From positions 1 to 64,000 of the forward strand of contig NZ_CABPSC010000003.1 in assembly GCF_902459585.1 (NCBI RefSeq): a DNA stretch of 64,000 nt. The letters are read 5' to 3'. Positions within the stretch are counted from its first letter, which is position 1. Each line of letters opens with the position of its first letter. The notes beneath the pieces are model-generated. The model had not been told where the DNA came from. It saw only the letters and a list, made by a program, of their open reading frames with translations, and made no database searches. Below, piece after piece: positions 1 through 8,829 of this stretch. The stretch comes from Pandoraea nosoerga. Lineage in GTDB: Bacteria > Pseudomonadota > Gammaproteobacteria > Burkholderiales > Burkholderiaceae. A program made the position numbers and the translations under genes.

Positions 1-315
1 CACCTCGCCGACGCGCGCGCCGGCCGCGGGCGACCCGAGGGCGTCCGGCGTCGCGCCCGCCGTCTGCACACCCGGGGTCTTGCGCTGTGCATGTGTGCGC
101 AGCAGCGATTCCACGTTCGCGACGAGGCGTTCGGGCAGCGGCGGCATCGACTGTGCCGCGAAGGCCGCGGCATATGGCAGGCGCGACGCGCGCAACGACG
201 CGACCACGTCGGCCAGATCGGGCGAAGCGGCAATGGCCGCTTCCACTTCGGCACGTTGCTCGGCGGGCAGTTCGTCATCGACAAACGCGAGCAGGCGGAT
301 ATCGTCTTCGTGCAT
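1..315 (-). CDS. Anti-sigma factor, N-terminal part (cut by window edge)
   Basis: The first 105 residues of a small protein are visible, beginning MHEDDIRLLAFVDDELP. The opening followed by an acidic, alanine-rich helix (EQRAEVEAAI) is typical of the cytoplasmic anti-sigma domain of transmembrane anti-sigma factors, which bind and hold an ECF sigma factor. Its ATG overlaps the stop of the upstream sigma factor by one base (TGATG), so the two are translationally coupled. The membrane segment and C-terminus lie outside the window. The family call rests on context plus the N-terminal pattern; a zinc-binding HxxxCxxC motif is not seen in the visible part. Confidence 0.75.
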   Translation of the reverse strand, partial: MHEDDIRLLAFVDDELPAEQRAEVEAAIAASPDLADVVASLRASRLPYAAAFAAQSMPPLPERLVANVESLLRTHAQRKTPGVQTAGATPDALGSPAAGARVGEV

Positions 316-899
316 CACGCGTCCTCCTCACGTGCGCCGCTAGCCGGATCGACGCGGTCGGTGCGGTCGGTGCGGCGGGGCCCGGCTTCCGGGTTGCGAA
401 ACTGATCGCCGATCGTGCGACGCGCTCGCGACAGGCGGCTCATGACGGTGCCGACCGGCACGTCGAGCACCAGTGCGGCCTCCTGATAGCTCAGCCCTTC
501 GACAGCCACGAGCAGCAGCACGAGGCGCTGCGCTTCCGGCAGACGATCGACCGCGCCGAACACCTGGTGGCAGCTCGCCAGGTCTTCGGGCGTGGATGCA
601 TGGAAATCGGGGATGGATTCGACGTCGGCGTCCTCCCACGCGAGGCTGCCTCGCGAGCGGACGCGCCGCGCGCGGATCTCGTTGATCCACGTGGTGTGTA
701 CGATGCGGTACATCCAGCTCAACGCCGAGGTGCCCGGCTGCCACTGATGTTCGCGCTCGAGCGCATGGACGCAGGCACGTTGCACGAGATCCTCGGCGTC
801 GTGGCGATCCCCGGCAATGCGCAGCGAGAACGCCCAGAGGCGCGGCAGCAAGCCCGGGAGCAAGTCGGGGAGCGCCCCGGGTAGGTCCTGACCGGTCAT
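315..899 (-). CDS. ECF-type RNA polymerase sigma factor
   Basis: A 194-residue sigma-70 family protein of ECF size. Region 2 is visible as RIAGDRHDAEDLVQRACVHA followed by SWMYRIVHTTWINEIRARR. Region 4 is visible as LPEAQRLVLLLVAVEGLSYQ and PVGTVMSRLSRARR, the helix-turn-helix that reads the -35 element. I chose the ATG at 899 because AGGAA lies about a dozen bases upstream; a longer reading frame to 1040 has no family similarity in its extra part. It directs RNA polymerase to a small regulon, presumably under control of the overlapping anti-sigma factor. The inducing signal cannot be told from the sequence. Confidence 0.9.
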   Translation of the reverse strand: MTGQDLPGALPDLLPGLLPRLWAFSLRIAGDRHDAEDLVQRACVHALEREHQWQPGTSALSWMYRIVHTTWINEIRARRVRSRGSLAWEDADVESIPDFHASTPEDLASCHQVFGAVDRLPEAQRLVLLLVAVEGLSYQEAALVLDVPVGTVMSRLSRARRTIGDQFRNPEAGPRRTDRTDRVDPASGAREEDA

Positions 900-1163
900 C
901 GGCGGGTTTCCTGGCGAAGAGGGCGGGGTGGCGAGCCAGTCCGAAGCAGCGCCGGCGCCCATCGCCGACGGTTGCCGCGAAATTATACTGAGCCGCGTCG
1001 ACTTTGCATGGCGCCGCCCGGCCTGCCATCCCGCCCGCATCCGCTCACCCGCCCTTGCAGCCTGTGCGCTGCCTCATGCGCTTGGCGCGCCATTGAACCA
1101 CTACACCTCAGGCCCTTCGGCCGGCTCCCCGCTTTGCCCCCCGGCGCCACGCAGCGCGACGCG

Positions 1164-1556
1164 TCAGGGCTTGACGACGTGCCACACGTCCTTGAAGCCA
1201 TCGCCCTTCGTGTCTCCGGCGGCCGCGTCGTTCTTGAACAGGTACACCGGCTTGCCCTTGTAGGCCCACTGCATCTTGCCGTCGTCGCGCGTGACCAGCG
1301 TGTAGTCGCCTTCGGCCTTCGCGCCGGCCGGCGCCATCACGGGCGGCCACAGCTCGGCACACGGGCCGTTGCAGACACTCTTGCCGCTGCCCGCCACGTC
1401 CTTGTCGAACGTGTACACGGTGCGGTTCTGGCTGTCGACGAGCATGCCGCCGGCGGCCTTGAGCGGCGTTTGCGCGTGAGCGACGGCGGCCGCGAACAGG
1501 CCTGCGGCGGCGAGCAGCGAAGAGAAGACGGCAGACATCGTTTGGCGTTGATTCAT
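1164..1556 (-). CDS. Secreted YxFxxD-repeat protein (COG4315 / Lipoprotein_15 type)
   Basis: A 130-residue exported protein with a cleavable signal peptide (hydrophobic stretch ending in AVAHAQ). The mature part carries two copies of the Yx(F/W/Y)xxD motif, VYTFDKD and VYLFKND, and a CNGPC cysteine pair between them, which defines the 'predicted lipoprotein with conserved Yx(FWY)xxD motif' family. No lipobox cysteine follows the signal, so it is probably soluble in the periplasm. CAGGAG lies 7 bases before the chosen ATG. The function of the family is unknown. Its place beside an ECF sigma / anti-sigma pair suggests, but does not show, a link to envelope stress. Confidence 0.85.
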   Translation of the reverse strand: MNQRQTMSAVFSSLLAAAGLFAAAVAHAQTPLKAAGGMLVDSQNRTVYTFDKDVAGSGKSVCNGPCAELWPPVMAPAGAKAEGDYTLVTRDDGKMQWAYKGKPVYLFKNDAAAGDTKGDGFKDVWHVVKP

Positions 1557-1761
1557 GTCATGGCTCCTGAGTGATTTGTCGGGGTCGACACTCTCAGAAC
1601 GTGCGGCCACCAGGCTTTATTCCCTTCGGCCCGGATTATTTTCGGGCGCCGTGCGTCGACGGCGAGCGGCCACCCCCGGGGCGCCGCCGGCAGCGATTTT
1701 CCGGCCGCTCGGTTAGCATGTCGTTCAGCCCAACGTACACCGCCACCGCGCGAGGACCGCG

Positions 1762-2796
1762 ATGCCCCATGCTCCCCACGACCCCGTGAATCAGGATGCG
1801 CACCGTCACGACGCCGAGTCGCGGCATGCGCACGCCCACGCACAGCCTCCCAATCGCAGCGCTCACGGCCATGGGCACGAGCATGGGCACAGCCATGGGC
1901 ACGGGCACAGCCACACCAGCGGCGTTACCGACCAAAAGCGCATCGGCATCGCGTTCGTGCTGATCGCGGCGTTCATGGTCGTGGAGCTCATCGGCGGCCT
2001 GCTCTCCGGCTCGCTCGCACTGCTGGCCGACGCGGGGCACATGGTCAGCGACGCCGCGGCGCTGGCGTTCAGTTGGATCGCCATCCATTACGGCAAGCGA
2101 CCGGCGACGCTGCAACTCTCATACGGTTACAAGCGACTGGAGGTGCTTGCCGCGTTCGTGAACGGCTGCGCGTTATTCGTCATTGCGGCGTGGATCGTTT
2201 TCGAGGCAATCCGGCGTTTCTACCAACCGGTGCCGGTCGTCGGCATGCCAATGCTGGTCGTTGCGTTCGCCGGCCTGCTCGCGAACATTGCCGCATTCGC
2301 CGTGCTGCACGGCGGCAACCGCGACAACCTCAACATGCGCGGCGCATGGCTGCATGTGCTGGGCGACATGCTCGGCTCGGTTGCCGCCATCGTGGCCGCG
2401 TGCGTGATTCTCGCCACGGGCTGGACGCCCATCGACCCGATCCTGTCGATCTTCGTGGCGGTGATCATCCTCAAGAGCGCCTGGGGCATCGTGAAGTCCT
2501 CGGCGCACATCCTGCTCGAAGGCGCGCCCGCCGAACTCAGCTCGGAGGACATCAAACGGGATCTGGAAGCCAACGTACCCGAAGTGAGGAATGCGCACCA
2601 CATCCACGCGTGGTCGATCACGGGCGAGCGGCACATGGTGACGTTGCATGTATATCCCGCGGCGGGCGTAAGCACCCGCCAGGCCGTCGTCGCCGTGCAG
2701 CAGCGTCTCGCGACGCGCTTCGCGGTCGATCACGTCACGGTGCAGGTGGAAGACGAAGGATGCCCGGACGGCCCCGGACCCGAGGGCCGGTGCTGA
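1762..2796 (+). CDS. Cation diffusion facilitator, Zn-type efflux transporter
   Basis: A 344-residue CDF family antiporter that would export divalent metal (Zn2+, possibly Co2+/Cd2+) from cytoplasm to periplasm in exchange for protons. The N-terminus (about residues 13-51) is packed with histidines in HGH/HSH repeats, a likely metal-sensing or delivery tail. Six membrane segments follow, with the metal site HxxxD in TM2 (H93, D97, within LADAGHMVSD) and HxxxD in TM5 (H199, D203); this HD-HD arrangement is the Zn/Cd-type site. A C-terminal ferredoxin-like cytoplasmic domain (HHIHAWSI) completes the fold. GAGGA precedes the start. Monocistronic. Confidence 0.93.
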   Translation: MPHAPHDPVNQDAHRHDAESRHAHAHAQPPNRSAHGHGHEHGHSHGHGHSHTSGVTDQKRIGIAFVLIAAFMVVELIGGLLSGSLALLADAGHMVSDAAALAFSWIAIHYGKRPATLQLSYGYKRLEVLAAFVNGCALFVIAAWIVFEAIRRFYQPVPVVGMPMLVVAFAGLLANIAAFAVLHGGNRDNLNMRGAWLHVLGDMLGSVAAIVAACVILATGWTPIDPILSIFVAVIILKSAWGIVKSSAHILLEGAPAELSSEDIKRDLEANVPEVRNAHHIHAWSITGERHMVTLHVYPAAGVSTRQAVVAVQQRLATRFAVDHVTVQVEDEGCPDGPGPEGRC

Positions 2797-2906
2797 ACGG
2801 ACATCCCTCCCGGCGCAGAGTGCGTCCGGAATGCGTTGGAGCGCGTTGGAGCGCGCCCCGAAACGCCCCGTGGCACTCGCCCCGAACGCGCAACGACTTG
2901 CCGGAA

Positions 2907-3872
2907 TCACTCGCCCTTGGGCGCTTCCTTCACGCGGCTCACCAGTTGCGTCGGGCTCACGAACTGGAGCGCGATCAGCACCCACAGCAACGTGATGGCC
3001 ATGTAGATCATCGCCATCGCGTCGATGGATTGCGGCGCGCGCACCCCGGTCGAGAATACCGCGTAGTAAAGCGCCACGACGAGCGTTTGCGTATCGGGCC
3101 CCGCGGTGAAGAACGTCAGCTCGAACATGCCGATGGTGCGCACGAGCACGAGCAGGCCGGCGGCGAGAATGCCGGGCACCAGCAGCGGCAGCAACACGTG
3201 ACGGAAGTACTTCAGCGTATTGGCCCCGAAGATGCGGGCAGCGGCTTCCAGATTCGGGTCGATCTGCTCGATGAACGGCGTCATCACCAGAATCACGAAC
3301 GGCAGCGACGGCACGAGGTTCGCCAGGATCACGCCGGCGAGCGTGCCGCCCAGGCCGATCTTGTAGAGCACGGTCGCCATCGGAATGCCGTAGGTGACCG
3401 GCGGCACCATCAGCGGCAGCAGGAATACCAGCATCGCCAGCTTCTTGCCGGGGAACTGCGCCCGTGCCAGCGCATAGGCCGCGGGCACGCCCAGTGCGAT
3501 CGACAGCACCACCACGGCGCCGACGACTTCGAGCGTGACCCACAGCACATCGGCGAGCTGGAAGTCGCGCCACGCCTGCGCGTACCAGTGCAACGTGAAG
3601 CCTTCGGGCAGCGGGGTGCCAAACCAGCGTGTGGCAAACGAATTCATCGCCACGGTCGCGATCATCAACCCCACGTTCACCAGGAAGAAGATCATCGCGC
3701 CCCACACCACCGCGCGCCACAGGCGCGAACCCGGGCCTTCGCGGCGCATGCGAGCGCGCCTTGCGGGTGCAGCAGGGGCCGTCGCCGGACGGCTCAGGGG
3801 CGAAGGCGTGGTCATGAAATCTCCGTTCTGCGCGGCCAGCGTGCCGGCCATGGGTTTGTCTGCGGTGCTCAT
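2907..3872 (-). CDS. ABC transporter permease 2 (polyamine/Fe-type, PotC-like)
   Basis: A 321-residue inner-membrane permease with six predicted membrane segments and the EAA-type loop EAARIFGANTLKYFRHVLLP that contacts the ATPase. It is the last gene of a four-gene importer (binding protein, ATPase, permease 1, permease 2). The ATG at 3872 overlaps the upstream permease stop as ATGA and has AAGGG before it; a second in-frame ATG at 3815 is possible. The family covers spermidine/putrescine, iron(III) and 2-aminoethylphosphonate importers, so the name does not fix the substrate. The neighbouring glucarate-dehydratase-like gene suggests a sugar diacid, which is inference. Confidence 0.88.
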   Translation of the reverse strand: MSTADKPMAGTLAAQNGDFMTTPSPLSRPATAPAAPARRARMRREGPGSRLWRAVVWGAMIFFLVNVGLMIATVAMNSFATRWFGTPLPEGFTLHWYAQAWRDFQLADVLWVTLEVVGAVVVLSIALGVPAAYALARAQFPGKKLAMLVFLLPLMVPPVTYGIPMATVLYKIGLGGTLAGVILANLVPSLPFVILVMTPFIEQIDPNLEAAARIFGANTLKYFRHVLLPLLVPGILAAGLLVLVRTIGMFELTFFTAGPDTQTLVVALYYAVFSTGVRAPQSIDAMAMIYMAITLLWVLIALQFVSPTQLVSRVKEAPKGE

Positions 3873-4768
3873 CCCTTGCCTCCCGTGGTGGGGCCACTGT
3901 AGAACGCGCGCCGTGCGCCGAGCATGCCCGCCACGATCAGCAGCTGGACGAAGCCCATCACGATCGCGACGCACGAGGCGAGCGAGTAGTCGTAGCTCTC
4001 GAACGCCGCCTCATACGCGGCAATCGACACGACCCGCGTAGCCCCCGCCGGTACGCCGAGCAGCACGGCCGACGGGAACACCGAGAAGGCCTGCACGAAC
4101 GACAGGCAGGCGGCCATGGTCAGCCCAGGCACGAGCAGCGGCAGATAGATCAGGCGAAACTGCTGCCACGGGCCGGCGCCGAGCGTGCCGGCCGCTCGGG
4201 CGAGCGTCGGATCGATGCCGGTGACATACGACAGGATCAGCAGGAACGCGAACGGAAAACCCGAGATCACGAGCGAAATCAGCACGCCCCAGTAGTTGTG
4301 CGTGAGCCGTACTTCATCGCTGTACAGATGCAGCGCGTGGAGCGCCTGCGGGAACCAGCCGTTCGGGCCATAGTAGGTCAGCATGCCGTCGGCGATGAGC
4401 ACGGTGCCGAGGGTGACGGGCACGACCAGCAGCATCGTCACGAACTTCGATGCGCGCGTGCTTCGGCGCAGCGCGAACGCCGCGGGAATCGAGGCGCCCA
4501 CGTTGATGAGGGTGGCCGGCACGGCGAGCTTGAGCGTGATGAGCACCGTCGGCCACAGCGTCGGCTCGGAGAAGAACTTGAGATAGTTCGCGAGGACACC
4601 CCCGCCTTCCATCGGTTGAAACGACAGAAACAGGCCGTAGGCGAACGGGTACACGAACATCGCGAGCAGGCACACGAGCGCCGGCGCAACGAGCCAGCCC
4701 CGGCCATCGAAGCGCGCGGCCGGCGTGAGCACGCGGGTGCTCGAAGCCGTGGAAGCGACGGCACTCAT
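3869..4768 (-). CDS. ABC transporter permease 1 (PotB-like)
   Basis: A 299-residue inner-membrane permease. Hydrophobic segments begin at GWLVAPALVCLLAMFVYPFA, and the conserved cytoplasmic loop reads RAAGTLGAGPWQQFRLIYLP. The chosen ATG at 4768 overlaps the stop of the ATPase gene (ATGA) and the gene overlaps the next permease in the same way, so the three are translationally coupled. A long upstream extension of the reading frame (to 5053) is arginine-rich and lies inside the ATPase gene, so I rejected it. With permease 2 it would form the heterodimeric membrane channel. Confidence 0.9.
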   Translation of the reverse strand: MSAVASTASSTRVLTPAARFDGRGWLVAPALVCLLAMFVYPFAYGLFLSFQPMEGGGVLANYLKFFSEPTLWPTVLITLKLAVPATLINVGASIPAAFALRRSTRASKFVTMLLVVPVTLGTVLIADGMLTYYGPNGWFPQALHALHLYSDEVRLTHNYWGVLISLVISGFPFAFLLILSYVTGIDPTLARAAGTLGAGPWQQFRLIYLPLLVPGLTMAACLSFVQAFSVFPSAVLLGVPAGATRVVSIAAYEAAFESYDYSLASCVAIVMGFVQLLIVAGMLGARRAFYSGPTTGGKG

Positions 4769-5844
4769 GCGCGTTCTCCCGCGTACACGAGCGTGCGCTC
4801 GGCGGGCACGCGCAGCGGGACCCGCTCGCCCACGGCGTAGTCGCCGGGCAGGCGGGCGTACAGCGGCCCGAAAGGCGAGGCGACGCGCAGCAACGAATCG
4901 CGGCCGCCGTACTCGACCGTCTCGACGACCGCTTCGAACGCATTGTCGTTGGCCGCCTGCGCGTGCTCGAAATCGTCCGGACGAATCGCCACGCTGACCT
5001 TGCCGTTGCCCGGCGGCTCCATCAGCACGCCCTCGAACGACGCGCCGCCGCACGACACGCGCGCATGATCGCCCTGCGCCGACGTGATCGAGACGTCGAG
5101 CACATTGCGATAGCCCATGAAGCGCGCCACGTGCAGGTTGCGCGGACGGCCGTACACTTCACGCGGCGCGCCGATCTGCTGCACCACCCCCTCCTTCATC
5201 ACCACGATGCGATCGGCCATCGACAGCGCCTCGTCCTGATCGTGCGTGACGTAGATCGTCGCGCGGTCGAGCTTGCCGTGGATGCGGCGAATCTCGGCGC
5301 GCATCTCGATGCGCAGCTTCGCGTCCAGGTTCGACAGCGGCTCGTCCATCAGTACGACCGGCGGCTCGATCACGATGGCGCGGGCGATCGCCACACGCTG
5401 CTGCTGGCCGCCCGAGAGCTGCCCCGGCAGCTTGCGCTCGTGGCCGACGAGCTGCACGAGCTGCAGCGCCTCGCGAGCTCGCGCCTCGATTTCGGCGCGC
5501 GGCACGCCGCGCATGCGCAGACCGAAGCCCACGTTCTCGAGCACGCTCATGTGCGGAAACAGCGCGTAGTTCTGAAACACCATGCCGAAACCGCGCTTCT
5601 CGCTCGGCAGCACGTCGATGCGCTCGTCGTCGAGCCAGATCGCGCCGCCGGTCAGCGGCGTGAGCCCGGCGATGCAATTGAGCGCGGTGGACTTGCCGCA
5701 GCCGGACGGCCCGAGCAATGCGATGAACTCACCTCGTTCGATGGTCAGATCGAGGCCGTTCAACGCGGCCACGGACTGTCCTTCGGCATTGGTGAAACTG
5801 CGCGCCACGTGATCGAGGCGCAGTTGCTGAAAGTTGTGCTTCAT
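4765..5844 (-). CDS. ABC transporter ATP-binding protein (PotA/FbpC family)
   Basis: A 359-residue ATPase that powers the importer. Walker A GPSGCGKST is at about residues 45-53, signature LSGGQ at 143-147, Walker B VVLMDEP at 163-169 and the switch histidine in VTHDQDEA at 201. The last 120 residues form the TOBE domain of the polyamine/iron/maltose subfamily (VAIRPDDFEHA). The ATG at 5844 gives the family's normal N-terminus (QQLRLDHVARSF); the longer frame to 6033 is unlikely. It lies about 120 bases downstream of the binding-protein gene. Confidence 0.93.
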   Translation of the reverse strand: MKHNFQQLRLDHVARSFTNAEGQSVAALNGLDLTIERGEFIALLGPSGCGKSTALNCIAGLTPLTGGAIWLDDERIDVLPSEKRGFGMVFQNYALFPHMSVLENVGFGLRMRGVPRAEIEARAREALQLVQLVGHERKLPGQLSGGQQQRVAIARAIVIEPPVVLMDEPLSNLDAKLRIEMRAEIRRIHGKLDRATIYVTHDQDEALSMADRIVVMKEGVVQQIGAPREVYGRPRNLHVARFMGYRNVLDVSITSAQGDHARVSCGGASFEGVLMEPPGNGKVSVAIRPDDFEHAQAANDNAFEAVVETVEYGGRDSLLRVASPFGPLYARLPGDYAVGERVPLRVPAERTLVYAGERA

Positions 5845-5965
5845 GACGAAACCCTTGAGACTCTCACCCCGGCGCCCTGTGCGCCGGCCTACGCGGCACG
5901 ACGGCAACCGCCTCCGGTTGCCGCCGCGCCCCACCGCGGCGCCACTCCGGCGCCGCCGCACTGCG

Positions 5966-7141
5966 TTACTTCGACTTCTGCGCGCCGATCTCGGCGTCCC
6001 ACTTCTGGAAGGCGGCGACCATTGCCGTGGCATCGAGCGGCACGGCGTGCGGGAAGTCGGCGATCATCTTCCGGTACTCCGGACGGCCGTACTTGACGAT
6101 CACTTCCTGACTCTTCGCCGGCGCCGACGTGATCGGCACGTCCTTCACCGCCGGGCCGGGATAGAAGTAGCCGTCGTCATACGTGAGGGCCTGCTGCGCC
6201 GGCTCGAGCATGAAGTTGATCAGCTTGAGGATGACGTCCATCTTTTCCTTCGGCACGCCCTTGGGTACGACCATGTAGTGCGCGTCGTTGACCCACGTCA
6301 TATGGTCGAACGCCTGAATCCTGAAGGCCGCCGGCACGATACCCAGCGCACGCGGATTGATGTCCCAGCCCGTGACGGTCAGCGTCATGTCGCGGCTGCC
6401 CTCGCCCAGTTCCTTCATCACGGCCGACGTGCCGCCCGGGTAATACGGAATGCACGTGTCGAGCTCCTTGAGGAAGGCCCACGTCTTGTCCCAGCCCTTG
6501 ACCGGATCGTGCGGATCCTTGTCGCCGAGCAGGTACGGCAGCCCCATGAGGAACGTGCGGCCCGGGCCCGAGTTGGCCGGACGCGCATAGATCAGCTTGC
6601 CGGGATTCGCCTTGCACCACGCGAGCAGCTCGGCCGGCGTTTTCGGCGGGTTCGGCACCTTGGCCGGGTTGTATTCGACGAGGGGGCCGGCCGGCATGAA
6701 CGTCACCGTCAAACCATATCCCTTGGAGAGCTCCTGCATCGCGCGCACGTTCGGGGCGTACTTGTCGAGCACGCCCGGCAGCCTGGCGCTGTAATCGGGC
6801 AGCAGACGCTGCCAGAGGTTTTGCTGGATGCCGGCGGCAAGCGCGTCCGTGCCGGTCAGCACGATGTCGATATCGGACCGCCCGGCGGCCTGCATGGCCT
6901 TGATCTTGCCCGGCAGTTGAGGCGCGGGAGCGTTCGTGAAGGTGATCTTCGAGACGAGATCCGGATATTTATCGCGGAAGGCTTCGAAGCCCTTTTGCGT
7001 GAGCGCCAGATTGCCCGCCACGTCCACGATGTTCAGCGTAACCGGCGCGGCGCACGCGCCCGTCGCGACACCCCCCAATACGGCGGCACATGCCAGTGCG
7101 CCAAGCGTGCGTTGCCAGAATCCCCTGCGGCTGAAGGCCAT
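5966..7141 (-). CDS. ABC transporter periplasmic substrate-binding protein
   Basis: A 391-residue exported binding protein of the family 1 extracellular solute-binding fold. The N-terminus has a twin-arginine-like run (SRRGFWQR) before a hydrophobic core ending ACA-APV, so Sec or Tat export is possible. AAGGAG lies 6 bases before the ATG. It is the promoter-proximal gene of the importer operon, which faces away from a glucarate-dehydratase-like gene across a 309-base regulatory region with two dyad operators. The ligand is not evident from the sequence; a sugar diacid is suggested only by the neighbour. Family annotation alone would say polyamine or iron. Confidence 0.88.
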   Translation of the reverse strand: MAFSRRGFWQRTLGALACAAVLGGVATGACAAPVTLNIVDVAGNLALTQKGFEAFRDKYPDLVSKITFTNAPAPQLPGKIKAMQAAGRSDIDIVLTGTDALAAGIQQNLWQRLLPDYSARLPGVLDKYAPNVRAMQELSKGYGLTVTFMPAGPLVEYNPAKVPNPPKTPAELLAWCKANPGKLIYARPANSGPGRTFLMGLPYLLGDKDPHDPVKGWDKTWAFLKELDTCIPYYPGGTSAVMKELGEGSRDMTLTVTGWDINPRALGIVPAAFRIQAFDHMTWVNDAHYMVVPKGVPKEKMDVILKLINFMLEPAQQALTYDDGYFYPGPAVKDVPITSAPAKSQEVIVKYGRPEYRKMIADFPHAVPLDATAMVAAFQKWDAEIGAQKSK

Positions 7142-7170
7142 GCTGTCTCCTTTACGTTGAAATTCTCGTA

Positions 7171-7185
7171 AGTCATCATATGACT
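7171..7185. promoter_or_regulatory. Operator 1: GTCAT-N3-ATGAC dyad upstream of ABC operon
   Basis: The sequence AGTCATCATATGACT is a perfect inverted repeat (6-base arms AGTCAT/ATGACT around CAT). It lies about 30 bases upstream of the binding-protein start, over or next to the expected promoter. The same half-sites recur at 7361-7373. The FadR-type GntR regulator at 10226 is the obvious candidate binder, which is inference. Confidence 0.6.
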
Positions 7186-7360
7186 GAGTCGTTGAATTTG
7201 CAATCGTGCGACATGGCGAATCGCCTCAGAGATTTCCCTAAGGCGTCAATAGAACCTTGTTTTCACGCACTATTTTTTGGTGTTGCGTACAAATTCATCA
7301 TCTTTTGTCAGGGATTTCACCGATAGAGGGACTCTCCCCGCGTCACCTAAATTACGCCCA

Positions 7361-7373
7361 GTCATACGATGAC
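7361..7373. promoter_or_regulatory. Operator 2: GTCAT-N3-ATGAC dyad upstream of glucarate dehydratase-like gene
   Basis: GTCATACGATGAC repeats the exact half-sites of operator 1 with the same 3-base spacer but a different spacer sequence. That is the pattern expected of a conserved protein-binding site rather than a duplicated segment. It lies 77 bases before the GTG start at 7451. Confidence 0.6.
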
Positions 7374-7450
7374 GTAAAAGCTGCCAGATACCTTTCACCT
7401 CATCACCGTTTCGGCGCTCGCCGCCGGCCGGTGGCCAAGGACAAGTTGCC

Positions 7451-8734
7451 GTGAAAATTCAGCGCATCACGATCACCCCCATTGCCTTTCGCGACCCGCC
7501 CCTGCTCAACGCGGCGGGTATTCACGAGCCCTACGCCCTGCGCTCGATCATCGAGATCGAGACGGACAACGGTCACGTCGGCCTTGGGGAGACGTATGGC
7601 GATGCGCCGGTGCTCGCGCTGCTCGAAAATACCCGCCCCCATCTGATCGGCATGGACCCGTTCGACACGAACGGGCTGCGCGAGCGCGTGGCGGCGGTGG
7701 TGCGGCGAGGCGTTGGCGGCGAGCGCGTGGAGTATGAACTGGCGCCGGGCACCGATCCGCGCAAGGACGCCGAGAAAATCTACTCCGCCTTCGAAGTCCC
7801 GTTCCTGGATCTGCAGGCGCGCCATCTTGGCATTGCGCTCGTGGAGCTGCTCGGCGGTGCGGTGCGCGACGAAGTGCAGTACAGCGCCTATCTGTTCTTC
7901 AAGTACGCGCAACATATCGATGCGCCCGCGAGCGGCTATCCCGTCGATCCGTGGGGCGAGACGCTCAACGCCGAGCAACTCGTGGCACAGGCGCGCACGA
8001 TGATCGACACCTACGGCTTCGGCAGCATCAAGCTCAAGGCCGGTGTGCTCGAGCCGGCGCAGGAGGTGCAGTGCCTCAAGGCGCTCAAGCGCGCGTTTCC
8101 CGACAAGCCGCTGCGCATCGATCCGAACGGCAACTGGTCGCTCGCGACGGCAATCGCCATGGGCCGCGAACTCGCGGGCGATCTCGAATACTACGAGGAC
8201 CCCACGCCCACGCTCGAAGGCATGGCCGAGCTGCATCGCGCTACCGGCATGCCGCTCGCCACGAACATGGTCGTGACCGACCTGCGCCAGTTCCGCGAAA
8301 ACGTGCGCCTTGGCGGCGCGCAGATCATTCTCTCCGATCACCACTATTGGGGCGGCCTGCGCGACACGCAGCTGCTCGCACGCATGTGCGAGACCTTCGA
8401 TCTGGGCCTGTCGATGCATTCCAACTCGCATCTCGGCATCAGCCTGATGGCCATGACACATCTGGCCGCGAGCGTGCCGCGCCTGTCATACGCATGCGAC
8501 ACGCACTACCCGTGGCAGGCGCCCGACGAGGAAGTCGTGCGCGGCGGCAAGATCGCGATCCGCAACGGGGCCGTTGCCGTGACGAAGGCGCCGGGACTCG
8601 GACTGGAGATCGACCCTGACCAGTTGGCCAAATTGCACGAGCAATACCTGCGTTGCGGACTGCGCACCCGCAACGATGCTGTACAGATGCGCAAGTACCA
8701 GCCGGACTGGAGCGGCAAGGCACCCCGCTTCTGA
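7451..8734 (+). CDS. gudD: Glucarate dehydratase-family enzyme (enolase superfamily)
   Basis: A 427-residue enolase-superfamily dehydratase of the glucarate dehydratase subgroup, which removes water from D-glucarate (or L-idarate) to give 5-keto-4-deoxy-D-glucarate. Visible active-site residues are the KxK pair in SIKLKAG (K194, K196), metal ligands D224 (DPNG), E249 (YYEDP) and N272 (ATNMVVTD), and the Asp-His dyad D296 (SDHHYWGG) and H323 (MHSNSHLG). These match the known E. coli GudD set. The length is close to the E. coli enzyme. It starts with GTG; AAGGA lies 9 bases upstream. No kdgD or garD partner is next to it, so the true substrate could be a related aldarate. Confidence 0.85.
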   Translation: MKIQRITITPIAFRDPPLLNAAGIHEPYALRSIIEIETDNGHVGLGETYGDAPVLALLENTRPHLIGMDPFDTNGLRERVAAVVRRGVGGERVEYELAPGTDPRKDAEKIYSAFEVPFLDLQARHLGIALVELLGGAVRDEVQYSAYLFFKYAQHIDAPASGYPVDPWGETLNAEQLVAQARTMIDTYGFGSIKLKAGVLEPAQEVQCLKALKRAFPDKPLRIDPNGNWSLATAIAMGRELAGDLEYYEDPTPTLEGMAELHRATGMPLATNMVVTDLRQFRENVRLGGAQIILSDHHYWGGLRDTQLLARMCETFDLGLSMHSNSHLGISLMAMTHLAASVPRLSYACDTHYPWQAPDEEVVRGGKIAIRNGAVAVTKAPGLGLEIDPDQLAKLHEQYLRCGLRTRNDAVQMRKYQPDWSGKAPRF

Positions 8735-8829
8735 CCGGCAGCCGGACGCCTTCGCGCGCACCGGCGCCATCGTTGTCATATCGGTGTACTAATCGAATCA
8801 CAAGAAGACACATCACAAGAGGAGAAGTC

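Larger units (their letters stand above)
7142..7450. other. Divergent regulatory region, ABC importer / glucarate dehydratase
   Basis: This 309-base gene-free stretch separates the minus-strand importer operon from the plus-strand enolase-superfamily gene. It is clearly AT-richer than its neighbours and holds two copies of the dyad GTCAT-N3-ATGAC, one near each gene. I see no credible small ORF or RNA gene in it. Confidence 0.8.

Noticed and set aside
2073-3902. A 609-codon plus-strand frame over the CDF and permease genes
   Set aside because: Arg/His-rich shadow frame overlapping well-supported genes on both strands.
8775-8787. Third GTCAT-N3-ATGAC operator before the porin
   Set aside because: Only the left half-site GTCAT is present; the right arm does not match.
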